Of a stretch of DNA of 64,000 nucleotides, positions 12,021 to 25,080 are shown in pieces. Source of the DNA: Callipepla californica brunnescens (Eukaryota; Chordata; Aves; Galliformes; Odontophoridae); NCBI GenBank assembly GCA_023055505.1, contig JALIRH010000002.1, positions 19,488,937 through 19,552,936 of the forward strand. Reading direction: 5' to 3'. A program made the translations under genes and the position numbers. The notes under the pieces are model-generated. The model made no database searches and was not told the origin of the DNA. It saw only the letters and a list, made by a program, of their open reading frames with translations. Position 1 is the stretch's first letter; each line of letters begins with the position of its first letter.

Positions 12021-15000
12021 TGAAGGGATGCTTCAAACAAGGCAGAACAATATCATAATTTCCCATCAGGCAAGGCTATCAGGAGATGACAGTTGCTAAG
12101 AGTCTGCAGTCTGGTACGGCTATCCAGTTTGGCTACTCCTCTATAGTAGATACATAAACTGGATCAGCTCCATCTGTCTCAGTATGAAGGTTAATCTACT
12201 AAAATAATCATGCTACTCAGCTACTACTGAACTGAAAAATCCAGGAACATTTCCTGGCACTGTAATCAGCTCTGTGCTGAAGCCAGGAGCCAGTCAGCAA
12301 TAGCTGGATAGAAAATAGGATTTGTCTGAAACTTTTACAAAACTGTTGAGAAAGGAAAAAGGCGAGGGGGGCTGCCTCGGGTTGTACAAAGCTGAATTTT
12401 AAAGAAAACCGATGTACAGATTTCTACTTTCATCCTCAGGTCCCATATAATGCAATGTTTTAGTAAAAATATACAGCACGACTTTTTCAAAACAGTCACT
12501 CAGAGGCTGCCACACTCCCCAAATTCAGAGGACACACGGGTAATGAACAGACTTTTTGAAAAAGTCTTCAGCTTCAACTAAGACTGAGCTACCAGAAGCA
12601 GTAATTTTTGTAACTCATTTCACAACTTACTCTTAGAGCTGCAATCTTTCAAAATTAATTGAGTGTCCCCTCTTTGTAGGAGATGACACTAAACAAGCCT
12701 TAAAGGCATAAATTCTAGATACAGATATATTTTAATTTTTTTTATAAAGACATAGGTCTCTTCATTTTTTCTGGCTTACCGGGAACTGCTTGCTTTAGAC
12801 ATTTGATCAACAAAACAGATGTTCCAAAAATAAAAATGACTGTTGGAAAATTAGTGCTATATTTAGTGATTTTAGAATGCAAAAGGGAAAATAAACCCTT
12901 TGAAGTGAGGTGACTTGGGGGCAAGTGGACATTTCCTCTAATAAATAAAAGCAAAGACCACAGATCAGAAGTTTTCCACAACTAGGTTGAGGACCACCAG
13001 TAATCTGTACTCATCAGCAGCCTCATGCTTTTGGCTCTGTCCTCCTTACAGCTTGCAAGTGAACTAGAAACAGGTAAATTATAATGCTAATATCTTTTTC
13101 CTAATTTGTAGGTGGTACAGTTCTATTGTCTCATTCTTCTAAAACAAGACTCCTCTCTCCTGACTCACTGCCTCAGGCAGTTTACACATATAGAGGGTAG
13201 AGCAGCTCCTTTCTGGTTGGGAAAAGCCATCTTGCTGCAAGCAAATACGTACTGTCAGTGATCTCCAAAAGCTCAGACAGCTCCTAATGAAAGACATAGA
13301 TACCCATCCCACAGTCTTCAGCAAGAGAGTCTCTCCCAGTGCACAGCTCTACACAAAATGTATATCATATGACCTCAGCATGCTGGGCAAGCTTTGCTTC
13401 CCACCTCACATCATCTGTCATACACTTCTCACACATTAGAAATGAGCTAAGCTGAGAAAAATGCTACTGCGAGTTAATCATAGATACTAAGAGGCCATGG
13501 CAGCAAAACACATGAACAGTAAACGAAGTCAAGGGAAAACTCTTTCTGGAAAGATTTTGTTAATAAAATTACAAGTAGTCTCTGCAGTGTCAAAGTACTC
13601 ACTGGAGTTTCTTAATAAATATATGTATTTTCACGTATTAGATACAGCTTTTTATCAGAAATAAAAACAAAAGAAAACAAAGTGTTTTCTACTAATCCAA
13701 ACAATGGAGGAACTGATCAAGAAGTCTGAGGGATTAGAAATGAGATTAAAAAGCAGTGGAGGAGAAAATTCAAACTTCAAACAACTCTGAAAAAAAAGAT
13801 GAAAACCTAAATGGACTAAGATTTTTTTGTATTTTTTGTTTCAGAAGATTAACTAGTTTCTTCATATGTTAAAGAAAAAAAAATAGCACAACCACTGCCT
13901 ACTTAAAATTTCCTTGTTCTTGCCTGTAAACGAGCACTTTTCAGCTTCTATGTGTAATATGGCCAAAAGCAAAAATCACTGAAACACTTATATATAAGTT
14001 TGTTTGTCCTTTGGCTGGCATTTCAGTTTGCTTCCTACGTTTACATATTTTTGTATTTGCTGAATAATATACATGCCTATATAGAGAGATATATGAAAGT
14101 ATTACAATTTTTATATATATTACGCCAAAGGGACAAATCTTGTTCTTAATACAATTCATTTTCAGGGAGTAATTTTGTTCTGTAATTTGATATTAAAAGT
14201 GTGTTTATATATATACATGTACATACATACATTCATAAAAGAAACTGCAGAAACAGAGGATTAACTTGCTGAAAAAAGGTTTTCTACTTTAATGCACTAA
14301 TATTTCCTATAATCCAATTTAAAATTGAAAAGTTCATCTAAGTAGCATGCTCACTAGGTGAGGCAGATAGATGTATGGATCAGTATTTTCTGAACTACTA
14401 GTACCCATCAAAGCTTTTCAGAATTATTCATAACTCAGTTTTTTTGTGTTGGTTTTTTTTTGTGGTGTTTCAAAAGCATTAAAATATGGAATCTTTAGAC
14501 TTCTTAGTAAATATGCCTTTTTGTAGAGCAAATGTATGCCAGTAACTCAAACCAAATGTGCTATGGACATGGCTATGTAAGCAAAAAAGCCTTCTGTGTG
14601 AAAGTGGAAGTTAGCTACAGAATGGCTATGGTTAACTTTTTCTCCCATCAAATCCAAAGACTGCTGCACAATTTTTGGCCAAAAATATATCTATGCAGTA
14701 CTGGCAAAATAAATAAAGAAGGACTAACACTTTCATACAAATCAATAATGTTTTGGTTTTCTTTATGGGCAATATTGAGCTTGCTATACTAGTCACTATC
14801 CAAACATGCTATATGTGAAGTCATAACTGAAGTCCATGCCTGAATTAATTGCAATATTGCTTTCAATTCCAAATAACTTAGTGCATTTTGAAGTAAGAAT
14901 GTCAATCTTCAGGCTTGCAAGAATGTTCCTGGTAAACATAGGAGGAATTCTGTTTGACTGTCTAACTTTTCAAAAATACACCGAATGCTCCTTAGTTTTT

Positions 15001-15639
15001 AAAATAATCTATTAAAATAAACGAGGTATTTTTCTCACAACTTTTAATTTTTCCATATAGAAAGCTTATCTGATGTACTGCGCTGGATCTGTATTCCTAA
15101 TGTTCTTGAAGTCCACACATGGAAATCAGGCCATCACATAACTGAAGTAAAACATCTTAATAGTTAAGAAAACCTACAATAATTATTTCTCAGTATAGGT
15201 ATGTGACTGTCTTGCCATTTAGAAGTTACTATATATTATCTGAGCCCAGAGACCTTCTAATTAAATAATCCTTCCAAGAACTACAATCCAGTTATAAAAA
15301 TATAACAGTCCTTGTACCTTCAGGCACCTTAGGTAAATGTGTGTCAGATTTAAATTCCTATATTTTACTTAGCCTACTTAGCATCTATTTAATTTCATTC
15401 ATCTTCCCAAATAAATCATCTGTAATACATTCCAAGGTAGGCATGAATAAACGATAATCATTCAGTTCATTGAGCAGAAATAGCAATGTACTAATTCAAA
15501 TGCTTCATATAATCCATTGATTTTTCAGCAGCTAGATTTCTCTGACATTTGCCAAGGTTTCTTTTGCATTCCAGCGGCTCAATTTAGCAGGAATCTAGTT
15601 CAGCATTCTAGCTGTGATACACTTACATATCACATCCAT

Positions 15640-15850
15640 CTTGCAAAAAGTCCCAAATAACCTGCTTCAGTGAGTTCCAGGATGTGGCTCAGGTTTGGAT
15701 GGATCTCAGCGTGGGCAGAGATGTGTCTCCAGGTTGAGCAGAGTCCCACAGGCAATCCTTGCACTTGTGGGGTGCCTGTGGCCCACTGGCTCAGTAGGAC
15801 TGTACTGCACTTTCTTACCACTTCACGATGTAGCTTGGCTTGGATTTTGT
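15640..15850. other. Unidentified GC-richer block
   Basis: A block of about 210 bp, richer in GC than its surroundings, with overlapping ORFs on both strands (15630-15821 minus; 15670-15855 and 15695-15910 plus). Open frames on both strands are expected of GC-rich sequence and do not show coding. I recognise no repeat family or protein. Confidence 0.3.
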
Positions 15851-16360
15851 TCTAAAACCTCCTGCTATAACTGCAAGTCTTATACTGAAAGCTGTGCTTT
15901 TAAAAAGTGATACAAAAATACAAAATAATAAGTACTGGTAATAAGTTTTCTTTTACATGTGTATATTACATATATGCAATATATTCATACATACATGAAT
16001 TTTATATGTTTATATGTTTTTAACATACATATGTATCAGAAACTGTATATAGTTTTGCTAAATAAAGGCCATATTATTCCACATTGAAGTTTTCAGTTTA
16101 GTCAGCTTTCTGCTCATTGAAGATGAAACTTCCAATAAAAACACTAGCACAGAAACAGTTGGTCTGAACATCATGCTATTCACAAGTTCAGGAAATATCA
16201 AACTTGTCTTACACACTAACTCCTACATACCATACACCAGTATTAAGAAAAAGCTAGTGAATTATATTATTAAAATGAAGAAATAATATCTATCAAATAT
16301 GACTTGTGCTCACTGTGTCATAATTTATGATGAAAGGAATATCTAAAATTAATACTCTAG

Positions 16361-16532
16361 GAACATCGCAGAAACAGTCTGGATGCCATCTCTCCTGGCT
16401 TAGCATAGCTTCACTGACACCAGACCACACCTTGGAGAAGCTCCCCAAGGAGGCTGGACTCCTCCTGGATCAGCTCTTAGCAATGAACTGTAGCTCCTTT
16501 TCATCACACACTGCAGATCCACTCACTATTAG
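16361..16532 (+). other. GC-richer block ending in a perfect plus-strand splice donor
   Basis: A GC-richer stretch of about 170 bp with a consensus donor ATTAG|GTAAGTGAG (GT at 16533-16534) and a weak upstream acceptor (ACTCTAG at 16354-16360). It contains an ORF (16327-16536) of no recognisable family. It may be a pseudo-exon or an exon of an antisense transcript; the acceptor is poor. Confidence 0.2.
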
Positions 16533-19500
16533 GTAAGTGAGACCTGTACCTAAGCTCTAAAAGAGCAGTTCAGAACTAATTTCTTTATCAAGATATCCAC
16601 TGCTGTAATGCTAGCCTAAAATGAACAAAACAGAGACAAACCTGTATTTAAAGCTTTCTCTTCTCTCCACTTTGATGGAGACTAAGTATTTCATAATGGT
16701 TCAGAAATATTTAATATTATACTTCAAAGGAATTTTAAGAACTCCTTGACAAAAGCTTTCAGAATTGAATTACTAACAATTCCTTTACACGACAACCAAG
16801 CAGCATTAAGTAAGCAGGATAAAGGAGGGAGAAATCGGCTATGAGGTCAGTCTTTACTATGAAGTTTATACAGGACTGAGAATATGAAGTCTGTTTTGGA
16901 CTCAGCTTTAAGCTCTCTTGTTACGGCACCATCACTCATCTCCTTGAAATACAAAAAACAGTAAACTAGGTTTAAGCATGAATGAAACTTTTCAACTCTT
17001 TAATTATTTCTCAAGAACAATATTTCTGCAGAGCGAAAGATCTACATCTGAATAACAGAAGAGATTTTTCCAAGTGAATGGATTTGTGTTATTACATGAT
17101 GTAACATTATATTTTTGAAGGTGAAAGTAATTATTACAATTTTAAAATATGACAAAGATGATGTCTACAAGCTGCTCATGCAATGAATGACCTACCTCTT
17201 GAAAGCATTAAAACAGACACTTTGTTTTAATCCTTACTCAGCAGTGCACAGGACAGCTTTCAAATACTGCCATTCATACTCAGTAACCTATATTACCTTC
17301 CTACTCAGGTATGCTACACACATATTACAAATTTATACACACATACTAAAGATTCCACCACTACCCAGTCATAAGAGCTACACTTCCACTGCAACTCTGC
17401 AAAATCACTTTCACTGCGCTAACAGGGAAGCGCTGAATTGCTGAAAATGGGAGAAGTGGGTAGATGAAGAAAATCAGGCAAATATACACTTTTTTTTATA
17501 TTCTTTCTTTATTATCTTGCTTGTTCATGGCCACATCATATGAAATTTAAACCATATATTCCGTTATCTTACTCTGTTTTTGAGGCCTCTGTGGTTAAGG
17601 AGGTTTATAAATAACTTCCATTTGAGACTTAAAAACAGAAAACTTGGATTTTCACAGACATACCATATAAATAGCAGTTTTGCTCTTTTCCCATGCTTCG
17701 CTTTTGGCAATGTCTCAGCAACCATTAGCTAATAAACTGAACTCAAGATCAATGTTTTAAATCATTTTACAGCTGTGATTACAAACTGCTTTCATTTAAT
17801 ACATTGGGTTGGTTTCTAGCCATTCTCAAGGGAGTCACTGCTAAGATTATGGTAGACTTGAAAAGTGTAAATTCCAAATCATCACCTGAATAGCATGATT
17901 TTAAGATATAACCTCTTTTAATTTGTAAAGACTATACATATGTGCTTGCTACCCATGTAGCAGTTCCAGGTTTCTGATTACTTAAGGCATCTGTAGCTAC
18001 AGCTTTGATGATTAAGAGAGATGGGGCTTCCAAGGATTGCTGCTCCTCTTACCTAGAAAGCTGTTACAACGCAGATAGTCCTAGACCTGTAATCACGTGT
18101 GCTTTTTATTTCTACTTTCAAAATGGTAAGACAAAAAAAAAGAAAACTCAAGAAAGAAAGTAGTTAAAATAAAAGAATTCAAGTGAAAATAGAAGGGGTC
18201 AATAAAAGAGATTAGTAAAAAAAATCATCAGAAAAAAGAAGAATTGCAGGTATTCTATTTTCAGTTTAGTAATCCATTCATTCACCACATTTCAGCACAT
18301 CACACATCTGTAAAGAAACAAACTGTAAAGAAGCCATCTACTGAAATTTCTCTCAGAATGGTATCGTGCCTTTTACACTCCCATTCATTCAACATTTTCT
18401 ATCCATTTCAACTGGTAGCTTCACAATGAGAAAAACAATTTTGTGACACAAAAGTTTCTACTATCTCCTCAATCTTCCAGTCCAAATCCAATTCTAACAA
18501 AGAGATGGAAAAGCTTCTAATATCACCTGAAATTTCATGAAGGAATATAGAGAACAAGTCTGCCTGGCAGTGCAGTATGACATGACTTTCCTTCCTTTAA
18601 CTAAGGGAAATTTGAATGTTCTTTTGAAGGGGACAGAGCACCCATTTAAATTATTTCTTCAGTAGACAATCCTTTTGCTCTTTGACATTCATTTTATACT
18701 TGAACTCCCCTTTTTTGCACATAAACCTCAAGTACTTCAGGTGTTCTACACCTGGCATTTTATCTCCAGAGTGTAACAAACAGATACAGATTTCAAAACA
18801 TGGGCTAGTCTTCAAACAAGCAACTGTGTTACATATGGCATGTGTTAAAAACAAGCAAAATGTAATGTCCACCTTATTTTTAACTGTACACTATTTCCTG
18901 TTATCCAAGAAATGAGAAAAAGCCAGGATTCTTCCAGGCTGATTCCTGTGGAGGTACAGTGTAGAAACATCAGACAATAAAAACTCAAATGAAAAGATAT
19001 GGGTAGCTTGATTTTATCACTTCTATAGCTTTTCTCAAGCTCTTATAATAAACTTCACTTTGTGACTCCTAATAGGGTCTATGACACTTATTTTGATCAG
19101 TTAAAGAGAAAATTTCAATATAATAAGTGAGATGAGATTTCCTCATCAGTTTCTTTCCTGGGTTATGTACGTCCCTGCAAAGGAAGGTTTTACAAAGGAC
19201 ATTTTAAATCCTATTTCTTAATATCAAACCTAATAATCCCACAACTTTCTCTCGTGAGTTACAGCTTCACGCCACACTGACAGGAAAGGTTTGGACACAA
19301 CACAGATCATTTATGATATTGGTATAGCAGAACTATAGATGCCACAGATAGTAAAATAAATGATATACTTAATACAATCATTTCATTACAAATAAAAACA
19401 AAAGATATTCATTAAAGAACAGTAAAATAAAAAGATGTTAAAAATAAAAAATATGTATAAATGAAATCTATTACATTTCAAGAATTTTCTATTTCTATTA

Positions 19501-20397
19501 CTCACGTAATATTCAGCAAACAGATTATCTGGTTTCAGTACTTTTTATGTCAAATTAAACTCTACTACTAATCAACAAGATTATAGTCTCATTTTCAGCA
19601 GACAACATCTTGAAGTACTTCATGACTATCTAGAAATAAACATCAATGCAAAGGAAAAGAAAATTTGTACATTATATTTCAGAAGGATTACCGAAAGTCT
19701 CAGCTGGATAGTCACTTTTGTTGGATGATGTCCTATTTTACAACTTGCAGACAGTACTGTATGATTAAATAGCCTAGAAAATCCCAGAATGCCATATCAT
19801 CTTGATTAGCAATAACAAAATGTAACTTTAGCACTCCCAATGTGCCAAGGAAAATTCCTGAACTGAATAATTTCTTGAACACTGGAAACAGAAGTGGCAA
19901 CAAATGTATTTTCTGTGGGACAGTGATTTTGAAAACTACAAATTTTACTGTGTTTATGCACAGATCTTAGTTCTGCTGTGACTTGCATACATGCCAGGTT
20001 GGAAACAATGTGAACAGTTTGACTGAAAACAAAGATTAATGTAAACACATAAAGTCTGACAAAATTATGGCCTAAAATACTAAGTATAAAGCCATACAGT
20101 TCTCTTCTACTGAAAGCGCACATCCTTTAACTTGTCTTAGTAAATATATTATGTAAAATTATTGGGACACCAGAGATAGAATCTAAACTGAAAACAAGAT
20201 ACGAATTAAAAATGTATTTCAAAATCACAAGTTTGATTATTTTTTTATTAAGGAAGTTGTTATTTTCTGGGACAAATTTTCTTTAAATCTTAAAGTTGTT
20301 CCATGGTACTCTCACAGATACTGCTGAATTGTTCACGCATGTTAATGAGTGAGTCTAAAAAAGCCACTGGCTAGTTTCAATCAAGATGCGATCATAC

Positions 20398-20542
20398 CTG
20401 TTATTGTTTTTGTTTTGACAGGACTGCTGGCATACTCAGAAGCTTGATTCGATTGCTGCCTTGCCAAAGGTGCACTTCCAACTGAAGCTTCATCCTCTTT
20501 TTTTCGAGTTACTGACACCCCAAGTGGAACAGCTCCTACAGA
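20398..20542 (-). CDS. VPS13B: VPS13B exon C (about human residues 979-1027)
   Basis: Exon of 145 nt: 48 codons plus one base (phase 0 in, phase 1 out). It reads SVGAVPLGVSVTRKKEDE, then ASVGSAPLARQQSNQASEYA, then SSPVKTKTIT, with the next Glu codon split at a CAG|GTATGA donor (GT at 20396-20397). The KEDE, SAPLA, QASEYASSPVKTKT blocks match human VPS13B. The first 12 residues are the least conserved part of the four exons, consistent with a flexible low-complexity loop off the beta-rod. The acceptor is a tandem AAGCAG; I placed the start after the second AG (20543-20544). If the first AG is used, the exon starts at 20545 and gains one glutamine, which would equal the human length as I recall it. 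Confidence 0.94.
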
Positions 20543-22343
20543 CTGCTTGAAAAAGAAGTGCCTTGTGAACCACTCAAAACCGAAAACTATTAATCACAAA
20601 TTATGACATTATCATGAGAAGTGAGTCTTAAAATGTGCATTTTGATATTTATAAAAGACAACTTGAAATGATGATTGGAGAACATATCTTAAGAAACCAA
20701 ATATTTACAGCTTCACTGTAAACGTTACCGTCAGATTTGCACTTGCAATTCTTTTAGTGCTATTCTTCTGAAGACAAAGAAAAAACAATTTCCAACTTTA
20801 AATACCAAGCTGAAGGATCAAAGAAAAATCATTATTTACATGTTTAGTAGAAACTGAAAAAATTTAGCCAGATTTGAAAAACCTAAAGGTTTTGCAAATA
20901 AATGTATCGATCCTCATTAATTCTCTTTCTAATGAAATGACATACAATTTAGAAGAAAAAGAAACATATAGCCTAATAATTACTGATATTGAATTATGTT
21001 TCATTTTTTAAGTGAATTACTAAAATTACAAACTGCTCAAAACATGATGAATAAAACTGAAGGCATTAAAAACTAGGTTGAAAAACTACATTTTTACTTT
21101 AAAGATCAAAAGGCAACGAAGTATAATAATCCATACTAAGTAAACTCAGTTCTGGTACTGGAAGCCCATGAATCAATAAAATCTACTGTGTTTGCTGTCA
21201 ACTTTTTTCCTCGTGAGATTTTTTTTTTAATTGACATGAACAAGAGAAGCAAAAATCAGTTAAAAAAATTGGATTTTCCATTTTGCACACAGTGGGCTGT
21301 TAGCATTTTGCTGTACTAGTAGCTGCTAGGTAAACTGTAAGCACGTCCAAGCAGAGAATAGTGGAGTGTTTCTACTGTTGATTTTGCAGAGTGTTATCAT
21401 TTAAAGATGGCAGAAGTTTTTTTTCTAAAGATCAGACATTAAGATTACATGCATCTTAATCAATTTTTGTGTAATTTAATTTTGTTGGTATTGGAGTGAA
21501 AATGTAATCCATATAGCTGGGTAATGAGAAACCTCACACGTTGCATTAGGAATCTCTGTGGGAAACAAATTCGTGTGAGGCGGGCAATGTGCTTGTAAAT
21601 TTTCTCCAATGGAAAACAGATCACTGAATCAAGCAGTGTGCAACATGTGCATACATACAAAACCCCAAAACAAACAGAAAAATCATTTAATTGAAGGAGA
21701 ATGTCTTCCAAACGCCTTTACCATTTTCCACTATAAAAGTAAATTAAAATATGACAATCAACTATTTAAAACTATTCCAGCAAATCCAGTCAACTTACAT
21801 ATACAATGGTATGCAAAGTTAACAAGAAAATACTAATGCCAATGACAAACAGAACTCTCATTTCTCCTCCTCTGTCTGAATGTATAGACATTCGTCACCA
21901 AAAGCATTAAAAAGCCATTCTAGAAGACAGTAACATGGCACTTTGGATTTTGTTGTTGTTATGGCTAGAGAACACCAATGAGCTTTGAAAAGACGAATTT
22001 TACACCGCAGAAATACTTCCCACATGTCTGTGTATATGCAGAGAGTGAAAGAGAGAGTCTCAAGTTTTATACACTTTGGTCAGACATATTACATCACTTA
22101 TTTTCAAAATTCAGCACTTTATCTGATAAAATTTTGCAAATGGTAAAGCTACTTGCAGCTTTGCCGAGACAGTCACCATTGAGCCATGTTTTGCCATTTC
22201 TGCACATAACATCTCAAGAATCCTGACTTGACAAATGGAAGCGAGAGTTCTGAAGAATAAATGCGGATAATGCAAGACAGTACAAAAGACAATAGGATGG
22301 AAAACATTGTCTGAAGAAGCTGTATCTGTTTCTAAGCAACTGA

Positions 22344-22730
22344 AGTAATGGATCACCAACACGCATAAGTTACACCACTAGTCATACAAGGAAAAACATC
22401 AAGGCTATCACAGCCAGGCAAAGCTGGAAAAAATTAAGAACTAATATTAAGTGTTTGAGTGCTGATCTGGACAATGAAACAGCTGTTTCATCTTTGCTCA
22501 CTGAAATCAACTCTGATGTTGCTGTTGATGGTGCCCAGTACAATCTTGTCAGATTTTTGGCAAAAGATTTCTGGTTAGAAGAATGAAGAAGTTGAAAGAT
22601 CAGCACTGAACTAGATGGAAAAAGATCATCAATATTTGAGTTTTAGCCCCAGACTGATGAGGAAATGGTGGCTTGGGAAATAGCAGATGACAAGAGCATG
22701 GCAGCTGTGTGAGAACTGCAGTCAAGTATT
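22344..22730 (+). pseudogene. Possible decayed coding remnant (transposase-like?)
   Basis: On the plus strand one frame is open for 80 codons without a methionine (22344-22583), containing TARQSWKKLRTNIKC, SADLDNETAVSSLLTEIN and NLVRFLAKDFW. After three closely spaced stops the same frame resumes with QTDEEMVAWEIADDKSMAAV to a TGA near 22712. The pattern of a WKKL segment followed by acidic stretches and a TDEE box faintly recalls the C-terminus of pogo/Tigger/jerky-type transposases. This is an inference from a few residues and it may be a chance ORF. Confidence 0.25.
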
Positions 22731-24194
22731 TTCATAAGCATTTCATCACAAGAATCCAAAAAGCTGTCAATAAAGTAGCATGAATAAAGGTACATCTTCT
22801 TGGGATATAAGCTTTATGATTACTAATTGGTACTGTTATAAAGAAGATGAAGAACAAAAAGTTATAAAACTACAGAAACATTTATTTGAAGATGTTTTAC
22901 ATTGTGGAATACTATACATAGAACATGAATCAAGACAATGAGAAAGATGCTTTTTACTAGAAAAGAATAACCAATTTCTGCACAAGTAACCAACAAAGGA
23001 ATAACTATCAGCTCTGCCGTAACTAAACAATGGACAATTTTTCTAAATTCTGAAAATATTTTTAAAAATCACCCCAAATTATGCAAATTTAAACTTCTGT
23101 TTAAGTAGAAACCTTTCTTCACATATTATGTACGATTATTGCACTTAAAAAGTAAGCTCAATTTCATGACCTATGAAGAGCATTGATTTGGTGTTACTGT
23201 TTTAAAGAATTTTGTTTTCAGAGTTAAAATCAAAATCATATTCTATTCTGGAATGCTGACGCCAGATTATCAATGTGATAATATTTTGTGATTATTATAC
23301 AATGGATAGTAGATTTTACAATTTTACCAGAAAACTATGATGTATTATCTGTCTAAGAGGTAGTTCAAAAAACTACAAGAATATTTTTTTCCACATTTAA
23401 ATTTTATTAACACAAAAAATCTAACAAATTACACACATTATGAATGTGTATTCAGAATACATGTTCTACATCCATACAAAAGGATCAGACACACATTATA
23501 TGTTTTGCTTCATAATGTACAGTCAGTATGGCTGTACAATTGATAAAGATCTAAAACTAGTGAAAGGCTCAGGACAATAAAAGAGAGCAAACTAAAAATT
23601 ATTGTGCCAAAAATGCCAAGCCTCAACTATTTCCTGATTTAGGTGGTGCCAACTAAAGCTGAAATATTCTGTAAAAAGGCCTACTGGAAATTTGCCCCAG
23701 GTAGAATTAACATTTATTTTATTTTTACTTGTTTTTTTTCTGTCATTAAATATTTTCTTTTTGAATTATAATCTCATGCATGTGAGTCTGAAGAGGATGA
23801 ATGGGAGTCTGAAGAGGGAACACGGGAGTGTTTTCCGAAGGAAACCCAACTGAGCAGATAAGTAACTTCCATTTAAGGGATGTCTATACAGACACATCCC
23901 TGGTAACAAATCAAAAGCAAAAGACCATTCAAAGACAGGAACTAAAACATTATAAGAAAGTCAAAAATGAAGCACAAATGTATGAAATATTGGATTCAGT
24001 GCAGAAGCCTGACCCTCCAGACACAATTTGCCACCTGTGAAACCAAACCCAGCTATCACACTAGTGGCTGCAGAGGCCACACAGAGTGATGTGCATATAT
24101 GCAATTGCTTGCAAGCAGAAAGTAAAATCAGTGAAGTCATCTGTATAAAGATGCTTTTTGCAACACTGCAAAACGCTGTGTCTTAAACAGTCAC

Positions 24195-25080
24195 AATCTG
24201 ATAATCATAAAATGGACTGGGATGAAAAGGACCTTAAAGACTATCTAGTTTCAACACCCCTGCTGTGGGCAGGGGCACCAACCACTACAGCAGGCTGCCC
24301 AGAGCCACACCCAGCCTTGCCCTAAATGACTCCAAGGATGGGGCATTCACAACCTCTCTGGGCAAACTGCTCCTGAGGCCTCACAAGAGCTGAGTAAAGG
24401 GGGACAATCACCTCCCTCTCCCTGCTGGCCACCCCTTTTAATGCAGCCCAGGATATGGTTGGCCATCCAGGCTGCAAGTACACACTGCTGACTCTTGTCC
24501 AGCTTCTCATCCACTGCCAATTCCTTCTCCACAGGGCTGCTCTCCTGGAGTTCCTCTCCCAGTCTGTATAAATACGTGGGATTGCTCCGGCCAAGTGCAG
24601 TAACTTGCACTTTGCCTTGATGAACCTCATTATGTTCACATGGGCCCACTTCTCCAGCCTGCCCAGGTCCCTCTGGATGGCTATCCTTCCCTCCACTGTA
24701 TCGACTGCACTGCTCAGCTTGGTTCCATCTGCAAACTTGCTGAGGGTGCACTAGATTCCACTGTCTATGTCATTGATGAAGGTGTTGAAGAACACTGGTC
24801 CCAAGATGGACCCCTGGGGAACACCACGTATGACCAGCCTCCATCGGGACACTGAGCTGTCGACAACAACTCCTCTGACTATAATCATCCAACCAATTAT
24901 TTATCCACCCAACAGTCTAGTCATCAAATACATCACTGTCTAATTTAGAGAAAATGATATGGCACAAGACAACGTCAAAAGCCCTTTCTTGGGCCTCAGA
25001 TACCATCATTTTATAATAGAAAGCCAAGAGATTGATCAGGTATTATTTGTCCTTGGTCTATCTTCACTGGCTTTACTGCT
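24195..25080 (-). mobile_element. CR1 LINE fragment: decayed reverse transcriptase plus 3' UTR, internal deletion
   Basis: Read on the minus strand this is an avian CR1 non-LTR retrotransposon, truncated at its 5' end. The decayed reverse transcriptase reads from about 25070 to 24385 with landmarks [20 protein letters not shown] (after frame correction), [24 protein letters not shown] and YSALVRP. The catalytic Ala-Asp-Asp box is Ala-Asp-Gly here, and stops and frameshifts break the frame, so it is inactive. At about 24384 the RT jumps directly into the CR1 3' UTR (24195-24384, read as the reverse complement of GGAAxGGACCTTAAAGAxxATCTAG-type sequence), omitting the rest of the RT C-terminus. 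Overlapping ORFs on both strands (24322-24855) are remnants of it, not host genes. Confidence 0.9.

Larger units (their letters stand above)
9530..20397 (-). other. VPS13B: VPS13B intron between exons C and B
   Basis: About 10.9 kb of intron from the GTATGA donor of exon C to the TTAG acceptor of exon B. Contents I can support are an A/AAAAT-rich repeat (9981-10017), a pyrimidine tract (11946-12020), TA/CA-rich patches near 14200 and 15950-16040, and two GC-richer unidentified blocks (15640-15850 and 16361-16532). No coding exon is seen. ORFs such as 19806-20123 minus (105 codons) show no recognisable protein. Confidence 0.85.

Noticed and set aside
24322..24855. ORFs of 124, 134 and 71 codons as host genes
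   Set aside because: All fall within a CR1 reverse-transcriptase relic.
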